Of a stretch of DNA of 64,000 bases, positions 1 to 9,400 are shown piece by piece. The notes beneath the pieces are model-generated. The model did not search any database and had not been told where the DNA came from. It saw only the letters and a list, made by a program, of their open reading frames with translations. The stretch's first letter is position 1. Each line of letters begins with the position of its first letter. The translations under genes and the position numbers were made by a program. The stretch comes from Flavivirga eckloniae (GTDB lineage Bacteria; Bacteroidota; Bacteroidia; Flavobacteriales; Flavobacteriaceae), in NCBI RefSeq assembly GCF_002886045.1, contig NZ_CP025791.1, forward strand, positions 620,001 to 684,000, written 5' to 3'.

Positions 1-354
1 AAACTTTAAATCGTCTGTTGGGAATTGCTGTATAAGGTCTCTTCCTGTTTTATAACTATCTAAATCTGAAGTTAAAACGTTACTTGTTTTTATTATGAAG
101 TTACTTTTTTCAAATTCTATAGCAGTAATTGTTATACTGTTGTCATCTACAGACTCTCTGGTAATGTCTCCACTTGTAGAACCGAAAACTAGATGCCCAT
201 CTGGAAATATGCCTCTTATTTCTTCAAATACAGAAGCTTCTTCTAACATAAAACGGTTTCCAAAAATCAAAACTAAAGGGTTGGATAAATCTTGCTTCTC
301 GCTAAGGTATTCCCACTCCTTATTTTTGTGCTTTTTTAATTGAATTATTTTCAT
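1..354 (-). CDS. FIST-domain sensory protein, 5' part only
   Basis: The reading frame starts at an ATG (complement of 352-354) and stays open for 118 codons to the window edge, so the C-terminus is missing. Residues about 25-65 carry the FIST N-domain pattern: a hydrophobic strand ending LIFGNR, then FPDGHLVFGSTSGDI, matching the usual GCSTAGEI-type turn. FIST proteins are cytoplasmic sensors; one branch, NosP, binds haem and nitric oxide and works with histidine kinases. The gene lies downstream of an H-NOX protein and a histidine kinase on the same strand, separated from them by 496 bp with its own likely promoter. The NosP assignment is inference, because the haem-binding part lies outside the window. 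Confidence 0.8.
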   Translation of the reverse strand, partial: MKIIQLKKHKNKEWEYLSEKQDLSNPLVLIFGNRFMLEEASVFEEIRGIFPDGHLVFGSTSGDITRESVDDNSITITAIEFEKSNFIIKTSNVLTSDLDSYKTGRDLIQQFPTDDLKF

Positions 355-850
355 ACCTGGTTAATTTATTTATTGTCTTTTTATAAATAATTGGGGTTAG
401 TTTATGTCTCGATTTTAGCATTGAAACAAACAAACGTGTATTTCATCTAACTTTTCGAACACTTTAACGAATGTAGTACTTTTTTTAATATTTCAAAAAT
501 AATGTAGGAAAAAATTTCTTTAAATGAAGATTAATACTGCTTTTTTAAAATCACAAACCACAATTAAACCATTGATTTTAAGACATTTAAATACCAAAAA
601 CAGTAATCGTGCTCGGAAACGCAGAATATCTAAAAAATTTGATGCTTTTTTTAATATTTACCAGAAAAACAGAAAAATGGTTATTTTTTTAGAAGTATAG
701 CTTATTCTTCTTAAAGTTAAAAATTACGAAGTCCATTTTTAAGAAAAATAGTTGTGCAAATTCATGATCATGGAGGCTATATGCATCCATTAAAATGGTT
801 GTTGAATAAAACTGTAATTGTAAGTAAAAATATGGGAATGCTTAATGTGT
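355..850. other. Gene-free stretch between histidine kinase and FIST gene
   Basis: This 496-bp A+T-rich stretch has no convincing reading frame on either strand. Apart from the possible FIST promoter at 468-496 I see no terminator-like stem or repeat. Confidence 0.5.
468..496 (-). promoter_or_regulatory. Possible promoter for the FIST-domain gene
   Basis: On the minus strand there is a TTG (494-496) and, 18 bp further on, TACATTCG (468-475), close to the Bacteroidota pattern TTG-N19-TAnnTTTG. The predicted start of transcription lies about 100 bp before the FIST ATG. Confidence 0.35.
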
Positions 851-2935
851 TTATTTTTTGTATAAAGTAAAGTAAAAAGTTGTTCCTTTATCTGGTGCAC
901 TATCTAACCAAATATCTCCCTGATACATATCGACAATTTTTTTCACTATCGATAAACCAACTCCTGTAGATTCTTTACTTACATTAAGTGAATGGAATAT
1001 TTTGAAGATCTTCTCGTGATATTCTTTTTTAATGCCTATACCATTATCCTTAATTGAGAATTGATAAAACGATTTTCGTTCTGCCACGTCAATTTCAATA
1101 AGTCCTTTTTCTTTATCGTTAAACTTTACGGCATTACTTATTAAATTTTGAAATAATTGCTGAAGTTTTACCTTATCTCCTTGAACTTTAGGTAATGGAT
1201 TTAAAACTTTTATTTCGATGTTTTCTGGAACAAACAAAATTTGCTTCAGGTCTTTCATGAGTTCATTTAAGTCGGTAGTTTGTTTATCGTTAGAATTTAC
1301 CCCTACACTTGAATACAACAGAACGTCTGAAATGAGTTGCTCCATTTTTTCTAAAGTATCTTCTATTAACCCAAAATTTTGTAAACTGGTTTCATCTAGT
1401 TTTCCTTTAGTGTCCTCTCTAATCCAATTCACCAGTGTATTTATACTACGTAGTGGTGACTTTAAATCGTGGGATACTATATGGGCATATTCCTGAAGCT
1501 CTTCATTACTTTTGGCTAACTCATTTAGAAGATCTTTATTTTTAGATTCTGCTTTTTCGCGTTCTCTTAAATTAACAGCACTTTTAAACTGCATGGCTAC
1601 TAAACTGGCTATACTTTGTAGCGTCTGTAAGTGCTCGTTGGTATAATAGTTCTTTTTACTATGTTCTGAATCTATAACACCAATAACCTGTCCGTCGCTA
1701 ATTATTGGAACTGCAATTTTCGACAACAGTTTTTTTCCTCTAGGCACATATCTGTCATCTAAATCGGTATTTTTAATAATTTCTGCTTCTCCTGTTTTCG
1801 CCACAGAACCGGCCACACCTTCCCCAATAGCAAATGTTGCCTTTTTAACATCTGATTTTTCATTATAGGTTGCTATTTGTTCCAGGTTTTTACTCTTTTG
1901 ATTCACCAGATATATGCTACAATTATCTGTATTTAAATAGTCTGCAATGTTATCGGCGATCTCCCAGGCAATTTCATAGATATCTATTTTACCAAGAATC
2001 GCTTTGGCAACATCATTGATCATTTCTATAATCAATGAGTTTTTTCGCTCGGCTGTTATATCTTCAATAAGTGCTACCTGAAACCTCATACTACCAGACT
2101 TAAACCTAACAGCATTTACATTGGTTTTCGCCCAGAGCGCCGAACCACTTTTCTTTTTATACCGTTTGGTTATAGCAAACTCATCTATCTTTCCAGACTC
2201 CATTTTCTTTAGGTACTTCTTAGACTCCTTAAGCCCTTCTGGAAAAGAAATATCATTAATAGTAAGTTTAGAAAACTCTTTTTCTGTATAGCCTAATAGC
2301 TTTTGTATAGCTTCATTGGTTCTAATAATCTTATCGTCCTTAATTAGAATAATACCTAATGAGGAGTTTTCCACAATAACATCCAACTCTTTCTTTTGCT
2401 GCTCGATAAGATCTGCTGTATGCTTAGATTCTGTGATATCTCTTATTATACCTTGTGCGCCTACCGGAATTTTTAGGTTGTTATAAATAATACTGGCATT
2501 AACATGCACCCATTTTACTTCTTGGGTTTTGGTTATAATACGTGCCGTATAGTCTGTAAATACCCCTTCTTTTTGTAGTGTTTTAAAGGAATTAAATGCA
2601 TATTTAGCATCTGGTTTATATATAATGTCGGTTATATTGAACCGCTCTTTATTAATGTCGTATTCAAAAAGATCTATAGCAATGTCGTTCATTTTTAATA
2701 CGTTGCCAAACAAATCCATAATAACGTACGCATCGTTGATATTCTCGAAAACACCTTGAAGTTCAGATGTTTTTTCTTCAAGAAGCAGCTCCAGCTTTTC
2801 ATTAGCCCCTTTTAACTCTTCCGTAAGGTTGTATAACTGTAAAGATTTATTTTCTAAAATCCTTTCAGCTTCCTTCCTAGCGGTTTTTTCTCGCGTAAGA
2901 GCACGTTCTATGATATCAACTTTGGTATCTAACAT
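851..2935 (-). CDS. PAS-PAS-GAF sensor histidine kinase
   Basis: A 694-residue cytoplasmic histidine kinase with no membrane segment. In order it has an N-terminal coiled coil (about 1-65), a PAS domain (about 65-170), a second PAS with PAC segment (about 180-300), a GAF domain (about 315-455), a HisKA helix with phospho-acceptor H489 in VSHDLKSPLRS, and a HATPase domain with N, G1 (DNGIGI) and G2 (STGVGLS) boxes. Its ATG overlaps the stop of the upstream H-NOX gene (TAATG), so the two are translationally coupled. H-NOX proteins usually control the kinase they are encoded with, which makes this kinase the probable target of the H-NOX protein and perhaps of the FIST protein. The response regulator at the head of the run is the likely phosphate acceptor. 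Confidence 0.92.
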   Translation of the reverse strand: MLDTKVDIIERALTREKTARKEAERILENKSLQLYNLTEELKGANEKLELLLEEKTSELQGVFENINDAYVIMDLFGNVLKMNDIAIDLFEYDINKERFNITDIIYKPDAKYAFNSFKTLQKEGVFTDYTARIITKTQEVKWVHVNASIIYNNLKIPVGAQGIIRDITESKHTADLIEQQKKELDVIVENSSLGIILIKDDKIIRTNEAIQKLLGYTEKEFSKLTINDISFPEGLKESKKYLKKMESGKIDEFAITKRYKKKSGSALWAKTNVNAVRFKSGSMRFQVALIEDITAERKNSLIIEMINDVAKAILGKIDIYEIAWEIADNIADYLNTDNCSIYLVNQKSKNLEQIATYNEKSDVKKATFAIGEGVAGSVAKTGEAEIIKNTDLDDRYVPRGKKLLSKIAVPIISDGQVIGVIDSEHSKKNYYTNEHLQTLQSIASLVAMQFKSAVNLREREKAESKNKDLLNELAKSNEELQEYAHIVSHDLKSPLRSINTLVNWIREDTKGKLDETSLQNFGLIEDTLEKMEQLISDVLLYSSVGVNSNDKQTTDLNELMKDLKQILFVPENIEIKVLNPLPKVQGDKVKLQQLFQNLISNAVKFNDKEKGLIEIDVAERKSFYQFSIKDNGIGIKKEYHEKIFKIFHSLNVSKESTGVGLSIVKKIVDMYQGDIWLDSAPDKGTTFYFTLYKK

Positions 2936-3474
2936 TAGTTTTGATTAATTATGAACTTAACTTCTGTTCCATCTTCTTGTATTTTTTCGAGCTCAATTGT
3001 AGCTTTAGAATTAAAATGCTCGAACGTTTTATTCATTAATCCCAAGCCAAAATGATGCATGGCCCGACTGGATTTATATATCATTACAAGTGAGCTATCT
3101 GTTTTTTCAACAATATTGAAAGTTGGTAACTCGGCATCGGGATATATCTTTTTTACCTCAACATGTATGTGGTTTTCTATTGAAGCCAACATATCTATAG
3201 GATTATTGTACATAGCCAACAGGTCTGGATAACTTTCTTTTAAAACCCCAAAAAAATGTTCGGCATAAATTAGTAGCAGATCATCAACAGGTATATTGGT
3301 ATTTTTACTGAGGTGCTGAAGTAACTGCAACATTTCTGAAAACTCGTAAGTTCCCACAGAGGTGTAAGCTCCGCCAGACTCTAAATTGGATTTGTTAATA
3401 ATTTCATCAACCATTTCAAGTCCGAACTTATCTTCAACTAAATCTAAAAATTCTGTAAAAACAATACCTTTCAT
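2935..3474 (-). CDS. H-NOX (haem NO-binding, HNOB) domain protein
   Basis: A 179-residue stand-alone H-NOX protein, about the normal length. Seen directly: the proximal haem ligand region HIHVEVKKIYPDAELP, where H104 aligns with H105 of soluble guanylate cyclase beta-1 (six residues before the IYP), and the YxSxR haem-propionate motif at Y133, S135 and R137. Bacterial H-NOX proteins bind NO (some O2) and alter the activity of a partner kinase or cyclase. The gene sits between a response regulator and a histidine kinase, and its stop overlaps the kinase start. Confidence 0.92.
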   Translation of the reverse strand: MKGIVFTEFLDLVEDKFGLEMVDEIINKSNLESGGAYTSVGTYEFSEMLQLLQHLSKNTNIPVDDLLLIYAEHFFGVLKESYPDLLAMYNNPIDMLASIENHIHVEVKKIYPDAELPTFNIVEKTDSSLVMIYKSSRAMHHFGLGLMNKTFEHFNSKATIELEKIQEDGTEVKFIINQN

Positions 3475-3526
3475 TTATTTTAAACTTTAATACGTTGTCT
3501 ATTTTATTTTTGTTAATCTTATTCGT

Positions 3527-3937
3527 TTACGCCTTAATTAATTCGTTAACACTCCAATATTCAAGTAACTTTTCAATTTTGGCTATGTAGTCTTCATATT
3601 TTAACGGCTTTAAAACATAACCAGCTATACCTATTTTATAACACTCCAGTAAATCTTGCTGATTGCTCGACGTGGTTAAAACGATCGTCGGTATATATTT
3701 CATACGGCTATCATTTTTCAAAATAGACAAAAACTCTATGCCGTTAATTTTTGGCATATTTAAATCCAGTAGAATAATATCGGGCAATCTGTCCTTTTGT
3801 TCTAAAACCTTAAGGGCATCCTCGCCGTTATTAGCTTCTGTTATATTATGCTTTAATTCTAAAGATGAAACTACCCTGTTTAGTTTCATAACTTCTATCA
3901 TGTCGTCTTCTATAAGAAGTATATTTAAATTTTTCAT
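3527..3937 (-). CDS. Single-domain response regulator (CheY-like)
   Basis: A 136-residue receiver domain without an output domain. The acidic pair D11-D12, phospho-acceptor D58 in LLDLNMPKING, a conserved T (VLTTSS) and K in LKPLKYEDY are all present. It resembles the receivers that act as phosphate shuttles next to hybrid or PAS kinases in Bacteroidota. It is first in the leftward run with the H-NOX gene (52-bp gap) and the kinase, so it is probably phosphorylated by that kinase. Confidence 0.9.
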   Translation of the reverse strand: MKNLNILLIEDDMIEVMKLNRVVSSLELKHNITEANNGEDALKVLEQKDRLPDIILLDLNMPKINGIEFLSILKNDSRMKYIPTIVLTTSSNQQDLLECYKIGIAGYVLKPLKYEDYIAKIEKLLEYWSVNELIKA

Positions 3938-4176
3938 GTGCTATTTTGGATTTGTTGATAGTCGAAAGGTAAAGACTAAAGAACTGGAAATGAGACAAGT
4001 TTCGGTTGATCAAAACTTAGTATAGGTGAATGGTAATTAAGTGTCGACGAATGGTTTTTATCGCTTAAAAAACAATGCTAGGCTTAGGTTTAACAAGAAA
4101 TACCAATAAAACTATTTTAAAAGAATTAGGAGTATCAAGTTTTCGGTAAATCTTGAGAATACTTATTTTTGGGGTT

Positions 4177-4635
4177 ATGATAGACAACTTCGAAAACGAA
4201 TTCTTTGGGATAGGGATACAGAATGGAAAAACACCTGAAAATCTTGGTGTACTTTGGAGGTCTGCCCAAAATCTTGGTGCCAGTTTTATCTTTACCATTG
4301 GTAACAGATATGCCAAACAAGCTTGCGACACACATAATGCTGTAAAATCTATGCCTTATTTTCATTATGAAAACTTTGATGCCTTTTTTAAAAACTTACC
4401 TAAAGGTGCTAGAATAGTAGGTGTAGAATTAACCGATGAAGCAGAAGATTTAGAAACCTTTCACCATCCAAGACGTTGTGTTTATTTATTGGGTGCCGAA
4501 GATCATGGCTTATCCAATCAAGCTATAGAGAAAAGTCATTTTCTGGTTAAGTTTAAATCTCAATTGAGCTTAAATGTATCTATTGCAGGGAGCATTGTAA
4601 TGTACGACAGAGGGTTGAGTAAACCTAGGTCTTAG
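4177..4635 (+). CDS. SpoU-family RNA 2'-O-methyltransferase
   Basis: 152 residues from ATG 4177; a TTG eight codons earlier is in frame but MIDNFENEFFGIGI is the usual start in this family. The three SpoU/TrmH motifs are visible: NLGVLWRSAQNLGA, YLLGAEDHGLS and SLNVSIAGSIVMYDR. These form the trefoil-knot SAM site. The short length, with only the catalytic domain, resembles TrmL/TrmH-like tRNA 2'-O-methyltransferases; the exact target base cannot be read from the sequence. It stands alone, divergent from the signalling genes on its left. Confidence 0.85.
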   Translation: MIDNFENEFFGIGIQNGKTPENLGVLWRSAQNLGASFIFTIGNRYAKQACDTHNAVKSMPYFHYENFDAFFKNLPKGARIVGVELTDEAEDLETFHHPRRCVYLLGAEDHGLSNQAIEKSHFLVKFKSQLSLNVSIAGSIVMYDRGLSKPRS

Positions 4636-5047
4636 TTCAATAGTATTCAGTATTCAGTGGCAGTAAACAGTAATTAGCTACATGTAAAAATTATTCTCTT
4701 TGTGGCTTAGCTTCTTTGCTAGAAATCATTCAGTCGCAGTGTGCAGTCACAGTTAACAATATTGCTTTGCATCTTTACCACTAGCGACGAAATACTAGGT
4801 TGCATTAAAATTACGAATACCGTGTTTAATATAAAGTAAATACTGTTTACATTTAAGTAAATATCTTAGTTTTTAAAGTTTACAGTATTCTCTTTATGCC
4901 TTAGCGGTTTTTTGAGAGATTTAGTGATCAGTGTTCTGTCATCAGTGTTCAGTGATCAGTAAACAGTTGGGAGTACTCGTTTGTGGCTTAGTGCATAATT
5001 TCGTGTATTCGTGACTAGCTCTTTAAAACTCGCCTTAAACACCATTT
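4636..5047. repeat. Gene-free region with degenerate CAGT-type repeats
   Basis: This 412-bp stretch has no plausible gene. It carries irregular copies of CAGTATTCAGT/CAGTGTTCAGT/CAGTGATCAGT words (about 4640-4675, 4728-4760 and 4920-4970), related to the 7-bp array at 53458-53598 and the words near 53690 and 61005. It looks like spread and decay of one simple repeat family between convergent genes. Confidence 0.6.
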
Positions 5048-6478
5048 TTACTTTACCAACACTTTTTTCTTAAAATGACTTTTAGGTGCCTCACATAGTG
5101 AACATTCATAAGTTTCAGGAAGGCTTTCAAAAGGCGTATTAGCCGCTACACTTTGGGTAACATCTCCGTAAACTTCGTTATAAACGGTTAAACAATCTTT
5201 ACATTGGTATACTTCTTCCTCAAATTTCTCTTTAACGGCTTCAACTGCTTTTTCTTCTTCACGCTCTGTTCCCAACTGTTCAAAATACAACTGACTTAAT
5301 TCCATTAATAGTCCCGGTAATTCAACCTTATCTACATCTTGAACATGCATGATATATTCTAGCGTATTGGGATCGAAATTCTTAGCATATAATAAATTGT
5401 AGGTATCTCTAATTTTAAAATCACCGATAGCTTCGGGTTGTTTATTTTTTTCTATAACAATAGAAGTGAAATTATAAGTATCGCTTTCATAACTAGTAAT
5501 ACCAAAGGTTAACCCATACGTACTAATATCATTCTGATCGAAATTGGTTACCAAATACTTTTTCAAGTTTAAGGCATCTGGATCGTTTACCGGGACATGC
5601 CAATTCATCTCCAACATTGAATGGCGTACATTTATACCGAATTTACCCAAAAGCTTTTCCCATTGCAGTTTTGTTTTTAATGGAATGCCCTTTACTATAA
5701 AAGATTTCCAAGGGGTAATTGAAATTTTACCGATCTTATTTTCAAAACATAGGTCGCACATCGCTTTTAAGAAAGCTAAATCGTATCTGTTGTTTCTCCA
5801 ATACAATCCTAGCCAATATCTGTCGGTTCCTATACGATTCATTCCTTCGTAATATGGAAACGGATAAAAAGGAACCTCCAAAGGCTTATCTACGGTTCTG
5901 TTATTCGTATCGGCCGAATCGCTAACCAGCTCAAAAAGTGTTTCAATAGTTTCTGGTTCTTCCTGCAAAGCATTTTCTATAGCCAGTTCTATCTTATCCA
6001 TATCCCAACTAAAGATTAGTGCTGGATACATTTCTGTTTTTTCCCAACCGGGAAGTCTAACATATAAGTACCAATAATCTTCATGCTCTGATGCAATAAA
6101 GTTCACATTTCCTGTATACAAAGGTACCAACCGTTGTTTCGGGTCGGTAACATTAACTCTTAAGCTTAACTTATGCTTAAACTGCTCTAAAATATACAAA
6201 TACTTATCACTGGTAAGCCAAGAGGTACTGGGTAATATTTCTGCCGAAACATAAGATGACGCTATATTTTCAACAGCATCGTGTTTAGGTCTTACAAATT
6301 GTACTTTATCAAATTGATCGAACTTGCTATCATCTATTTGTTCTGGAAAAATAATATCTTGTCTAGAACCAAACGATATAGCATCTAAACCCAAACCTTC
6401 TGCTGTTTCGCAAATGTATTTTAACTCTCCGGGAGATAACACCCCACCGTTTATCCTTAATCTGTATGGTTCCTCCAT
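5048..6478 (-). CDS. Rubredoxin-tailed nitrite/sulfite-reductase-like protein of the nitrate cluster
   Basis: A 476-residue protein in two parts. The first about 400 residues resemble ferredoxin-like halves of nitrite/sulfite reductases (LRINGGVLSPGEL ... ISFGSRQDIIFPEQ, and later ISITPWKSFIVKGI), but I find no CX5C/CX3C pair that would hold a siroheme-[4Fe-4S] centre. The last about 55 residues are a rubredoxin: CKDC (C426, C429) and CSLC (C459, C462) with the usual aromatic residues. It overlaps the nasA stop (TAATG), so it is coupled to the nitrate reductase and probably passes electrons to it or to a partner. The reductase-like part may be structural or use another cofactor; its role is not known to me. 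Confidence 0.75.
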   Translation of the reverse strand: MEEPYRLRINGGVLSPGELKYICETAEGLGLDAISFGSRQDIIFPEQIDDSKFDQFDKVQFVRPKHDAVENIASSYVSAEILPSTSWLTSDKYLYILEQFKHKLSLRVNVTDPKQRLVPLYTGNVNFIASEHEDYWYLYVRLPGWEKTEMYPALIFSWDMDKIELAIENALQEEPETIETLFELVSDSADTNNRTVDKPLEVPFYPFPYYEGMNRIGTDRYWLGLYWRNNRYDLAFLKAMCDLCFENKIGKISITPWKSFIVKGIPLKTKLQWEKLLGKFGINVRHSMLEMNWHVPVNDPDALNLKKYLVTNFDQNDISTYGLTFGITSYESDTYNFTSIVIEKNKQPEAIGDFKIRDTYNLLYAKNFDPNTLEYIMHVQDVDKVELPGLLMELSQLYFEQLGTEREEEKAVEAVKEKFEEEVYQCKDCLTVYNEVYGDVTQSVAANTPFESLPETYECSLCEAPKSHFKKKVLVK

Positions 6479-9400
6479 TATGCTAATACTTTTGAATTAT
6501 GAAGTATTTCCCTAACTTCAGTTTTACAACTTCCACAGCCAATACCTGCACCTGTTTTATTACACAGTTCTGTAAAATCGGTACAACCTTTTGCGATGGC
6601 TTCTTCTATATTGCCCACACCTACCTGACTGCATGAGCATACAAGCTTTCCTATAACTGGGGTATCGTTTGAAGCACCTCGAAGTAGCGTGTCACGCTTT
6701 TCGGCCATTTCAATTTTACTTTCTATCATGGTTTTAAATTCGGCAAACTCATTTTTATCGCCCATTAAAACCGCTCCAACTAATAAATCGTCCTTAACGA
6801 TACATTTTTTATAATAACGTTTCTTAAGGTCTGTAAAAATGATTTCTTCGTAACTATCATCATTGTCCGGAACATCAATATCCCCAATACTACAAAGGTT
6901 TAAATCGTTAAACTTTAAAATATTCATTAGTACCGAACCATTGTATGAACAGCTAATATCGCCAGCTATAAAGTTTGCCAGAATGGTAGCTTGTTCTTCT
7001 GCTGCCGATGTAATGCCAAATAACTGATTGTTATACTCTGCAATCTCACCAATGGCAAATATATCTGGATGCGACGATTGTAAATGCTGATTTACCTTTA
7101 CGCCCCTTCCGCATGCAATACCATTTTCTCTGGCTATTTCTACGTTAGGAATTGTTCCTATGGCATAAACTATCGCATTGGCCGTAATGAGCTTACCACT
7201 TTTTAAATTGATATTAAGCTCACCTGTTTCCTCATCGTCAAATACCGTACTCACTTCGTTATCAAAATATATCTGAATACCACGTTCCTGCACATCTAAA
7301 GCCAAAAGTTTACTGGAAACTTTATCCAATTGACGTTCCATAAGTCTGGATGCACGTTGAACAATGGTAATTTTTACCTGTTTATGTTTTAAGGCTGCTG
7401 CTAACTCTAAGCCAAGTAACCCGCCACCAACAATAACCACATGTTGCTCTTCCGGAGGTAGGTTTGTAGCATCTAAGTACGATTTAAACTTATCTGCATC
7501 AATCTTGTTTCGCATGGTAAAACGTCCCGGTAAATCCAACTGAACACCTTTAGGTATAAAGGCACGACTTCCGGTAGCAAGAATTAGCTTATCGAACGTA
7601 TGCGATTCACCATTACTATCGGTAACTTCTTTTTTATCCCTATCTATATCTGCTATAAGCGTTTCTGGATGCAGTTTTACATTAAGCTTTTTTAACTCAA
7701 GATTCTTAATCTTTAAAAGCTGTTCCCAGGTTAGCTCTTCGGTAACGTATTCTGGCAATAACACTCGGTTATAAAACAGATTAGGTTCTTTTGAAAATAC
7801 ATGAATCTCGTCTACCTCATTATGTTCCCTGTAATTCTGAATAAACCTAAATGATGCCGCACCTGCTCCTGCAATAATAATCTTCTCTACGGGTTTTGTA
7901 TATTTTTGAACAGACACACAAGTAAACTTAAAGTCTGGTTCTTTTGAAATAGGGTCTACTTCCGTATTCGTTAAATTATTTGCCCGGTTTAAATCGTTCT
8001 GCAACTGCTTACCCCAGTGCATTGGTAAAAACACAACACCCTTTTTAATGGTTTCGGTTACTTTTGCTCGCACCCTAACTACGCCATTTTTACTCTTTAT
8101 CTCTGTAATATCGCCTTCTTTAATTTTATTTAAATAGGCATCAACAGGGTTAATTTCTAAAACCGGAGTTGGATAATGCGTTTTTAATCGCGATACTTTA
8201 CCCGTTTTAGTCATGGTGTGCCATTGATCTCTAATACGCCCGGTTGTAAGTATTAACGGGAATTCTTCGGTAGGTTTAAACGATGTGTTTTCTATACCGG
8301 TTGGGATATTAAATATGGCTTTTTTTGAAGGTGTATAAAACTGCTTGTCTTGAAATAGCCTTGGTGTTCCTGGGTGTCTATGTTCCGGAACTGGCCATTG
8401 GAATGTACCTTCGGTTTTAAGTCTGTCGTAATTTAAAAACGATACATCTATATTAGTCCCTTTGGTCATAGCACTATATTCGCTATAAATCTCCTCGGCA
8501 CTATTGTAATTAAATCCACGGAAGCCCATTTTTTGTGCAAACTCACAAAGAATTTCTACATCTGGTCTTGCTTCTCCTGGCGGATCTATTTCTTTTGGTA
8601 AATACGAAATACGGCGTTCAGAATTCGTCATGGTACCCTCTTTCTCTAACCATCCGGCCGCTGGTAACACCAAATCGGCATGGTCTACCGTATCCGATTT
8701 ATACGAAATATCCTGAACCACAACAAACTTGGCCTTTTTCATGGCACGCTCTATTTGGTGTGTATTCGGCATACTTACCAACGGATTGGTACAAACAATC
8801 CAAATGGCTTTTAGCTTGCCACTTTCCAGAGCGTCAAACATTTCGGTAGCTGTGTAACCGGGTTTGTCCGATATGCTATCAACACCCCAAAACTGTGCGA
8901 CTTCACGCCTATGCTCTTCATTCATTAAATCTTTATGAACGGCTAATAAATTAGCCATCCCTCCTACTTCTCGCCCTCCCATGGCATTTGGTTGCCCAGT
9001 AAGCGAAAATGGTCCAGAACCCGGTTTACCAACCTGTCCTGTTATTAACGATAGGTTTAAAAGCGATACATTCTTATTGGTTCCAACCACACTTTGGTTA
9101 AGTCCCATAGCCCACATACTTATAAAGCCTTTAGAACGTCCAATAATATCTGCTGCTCTTTTAATATCTTTTTCTGGAACACCACATAATTTTGAAGCTT
9201 GCTTTATAGAGGTTTTAAAAATCAGCTCTTTATAGGGGGCGATACCTTCTGTATGATTTTTAATAAAATCTTTATCGATATAACCACGTTCAAACAAACG
9301 TCTTCCTATGGCGTTATAAAGTATAACATCTGTTCCCGGAAGTAATTGAAGGTGTAAATCTGCGAAATTGGCCGAATCTGTTTTTCGGGGATCTATAACT

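Noticed and set aside
95-343. 82-codon + strand frame at the left edge
   Set aside because: It is antisense to the FIST-domain gene, which shows clear family motifs.
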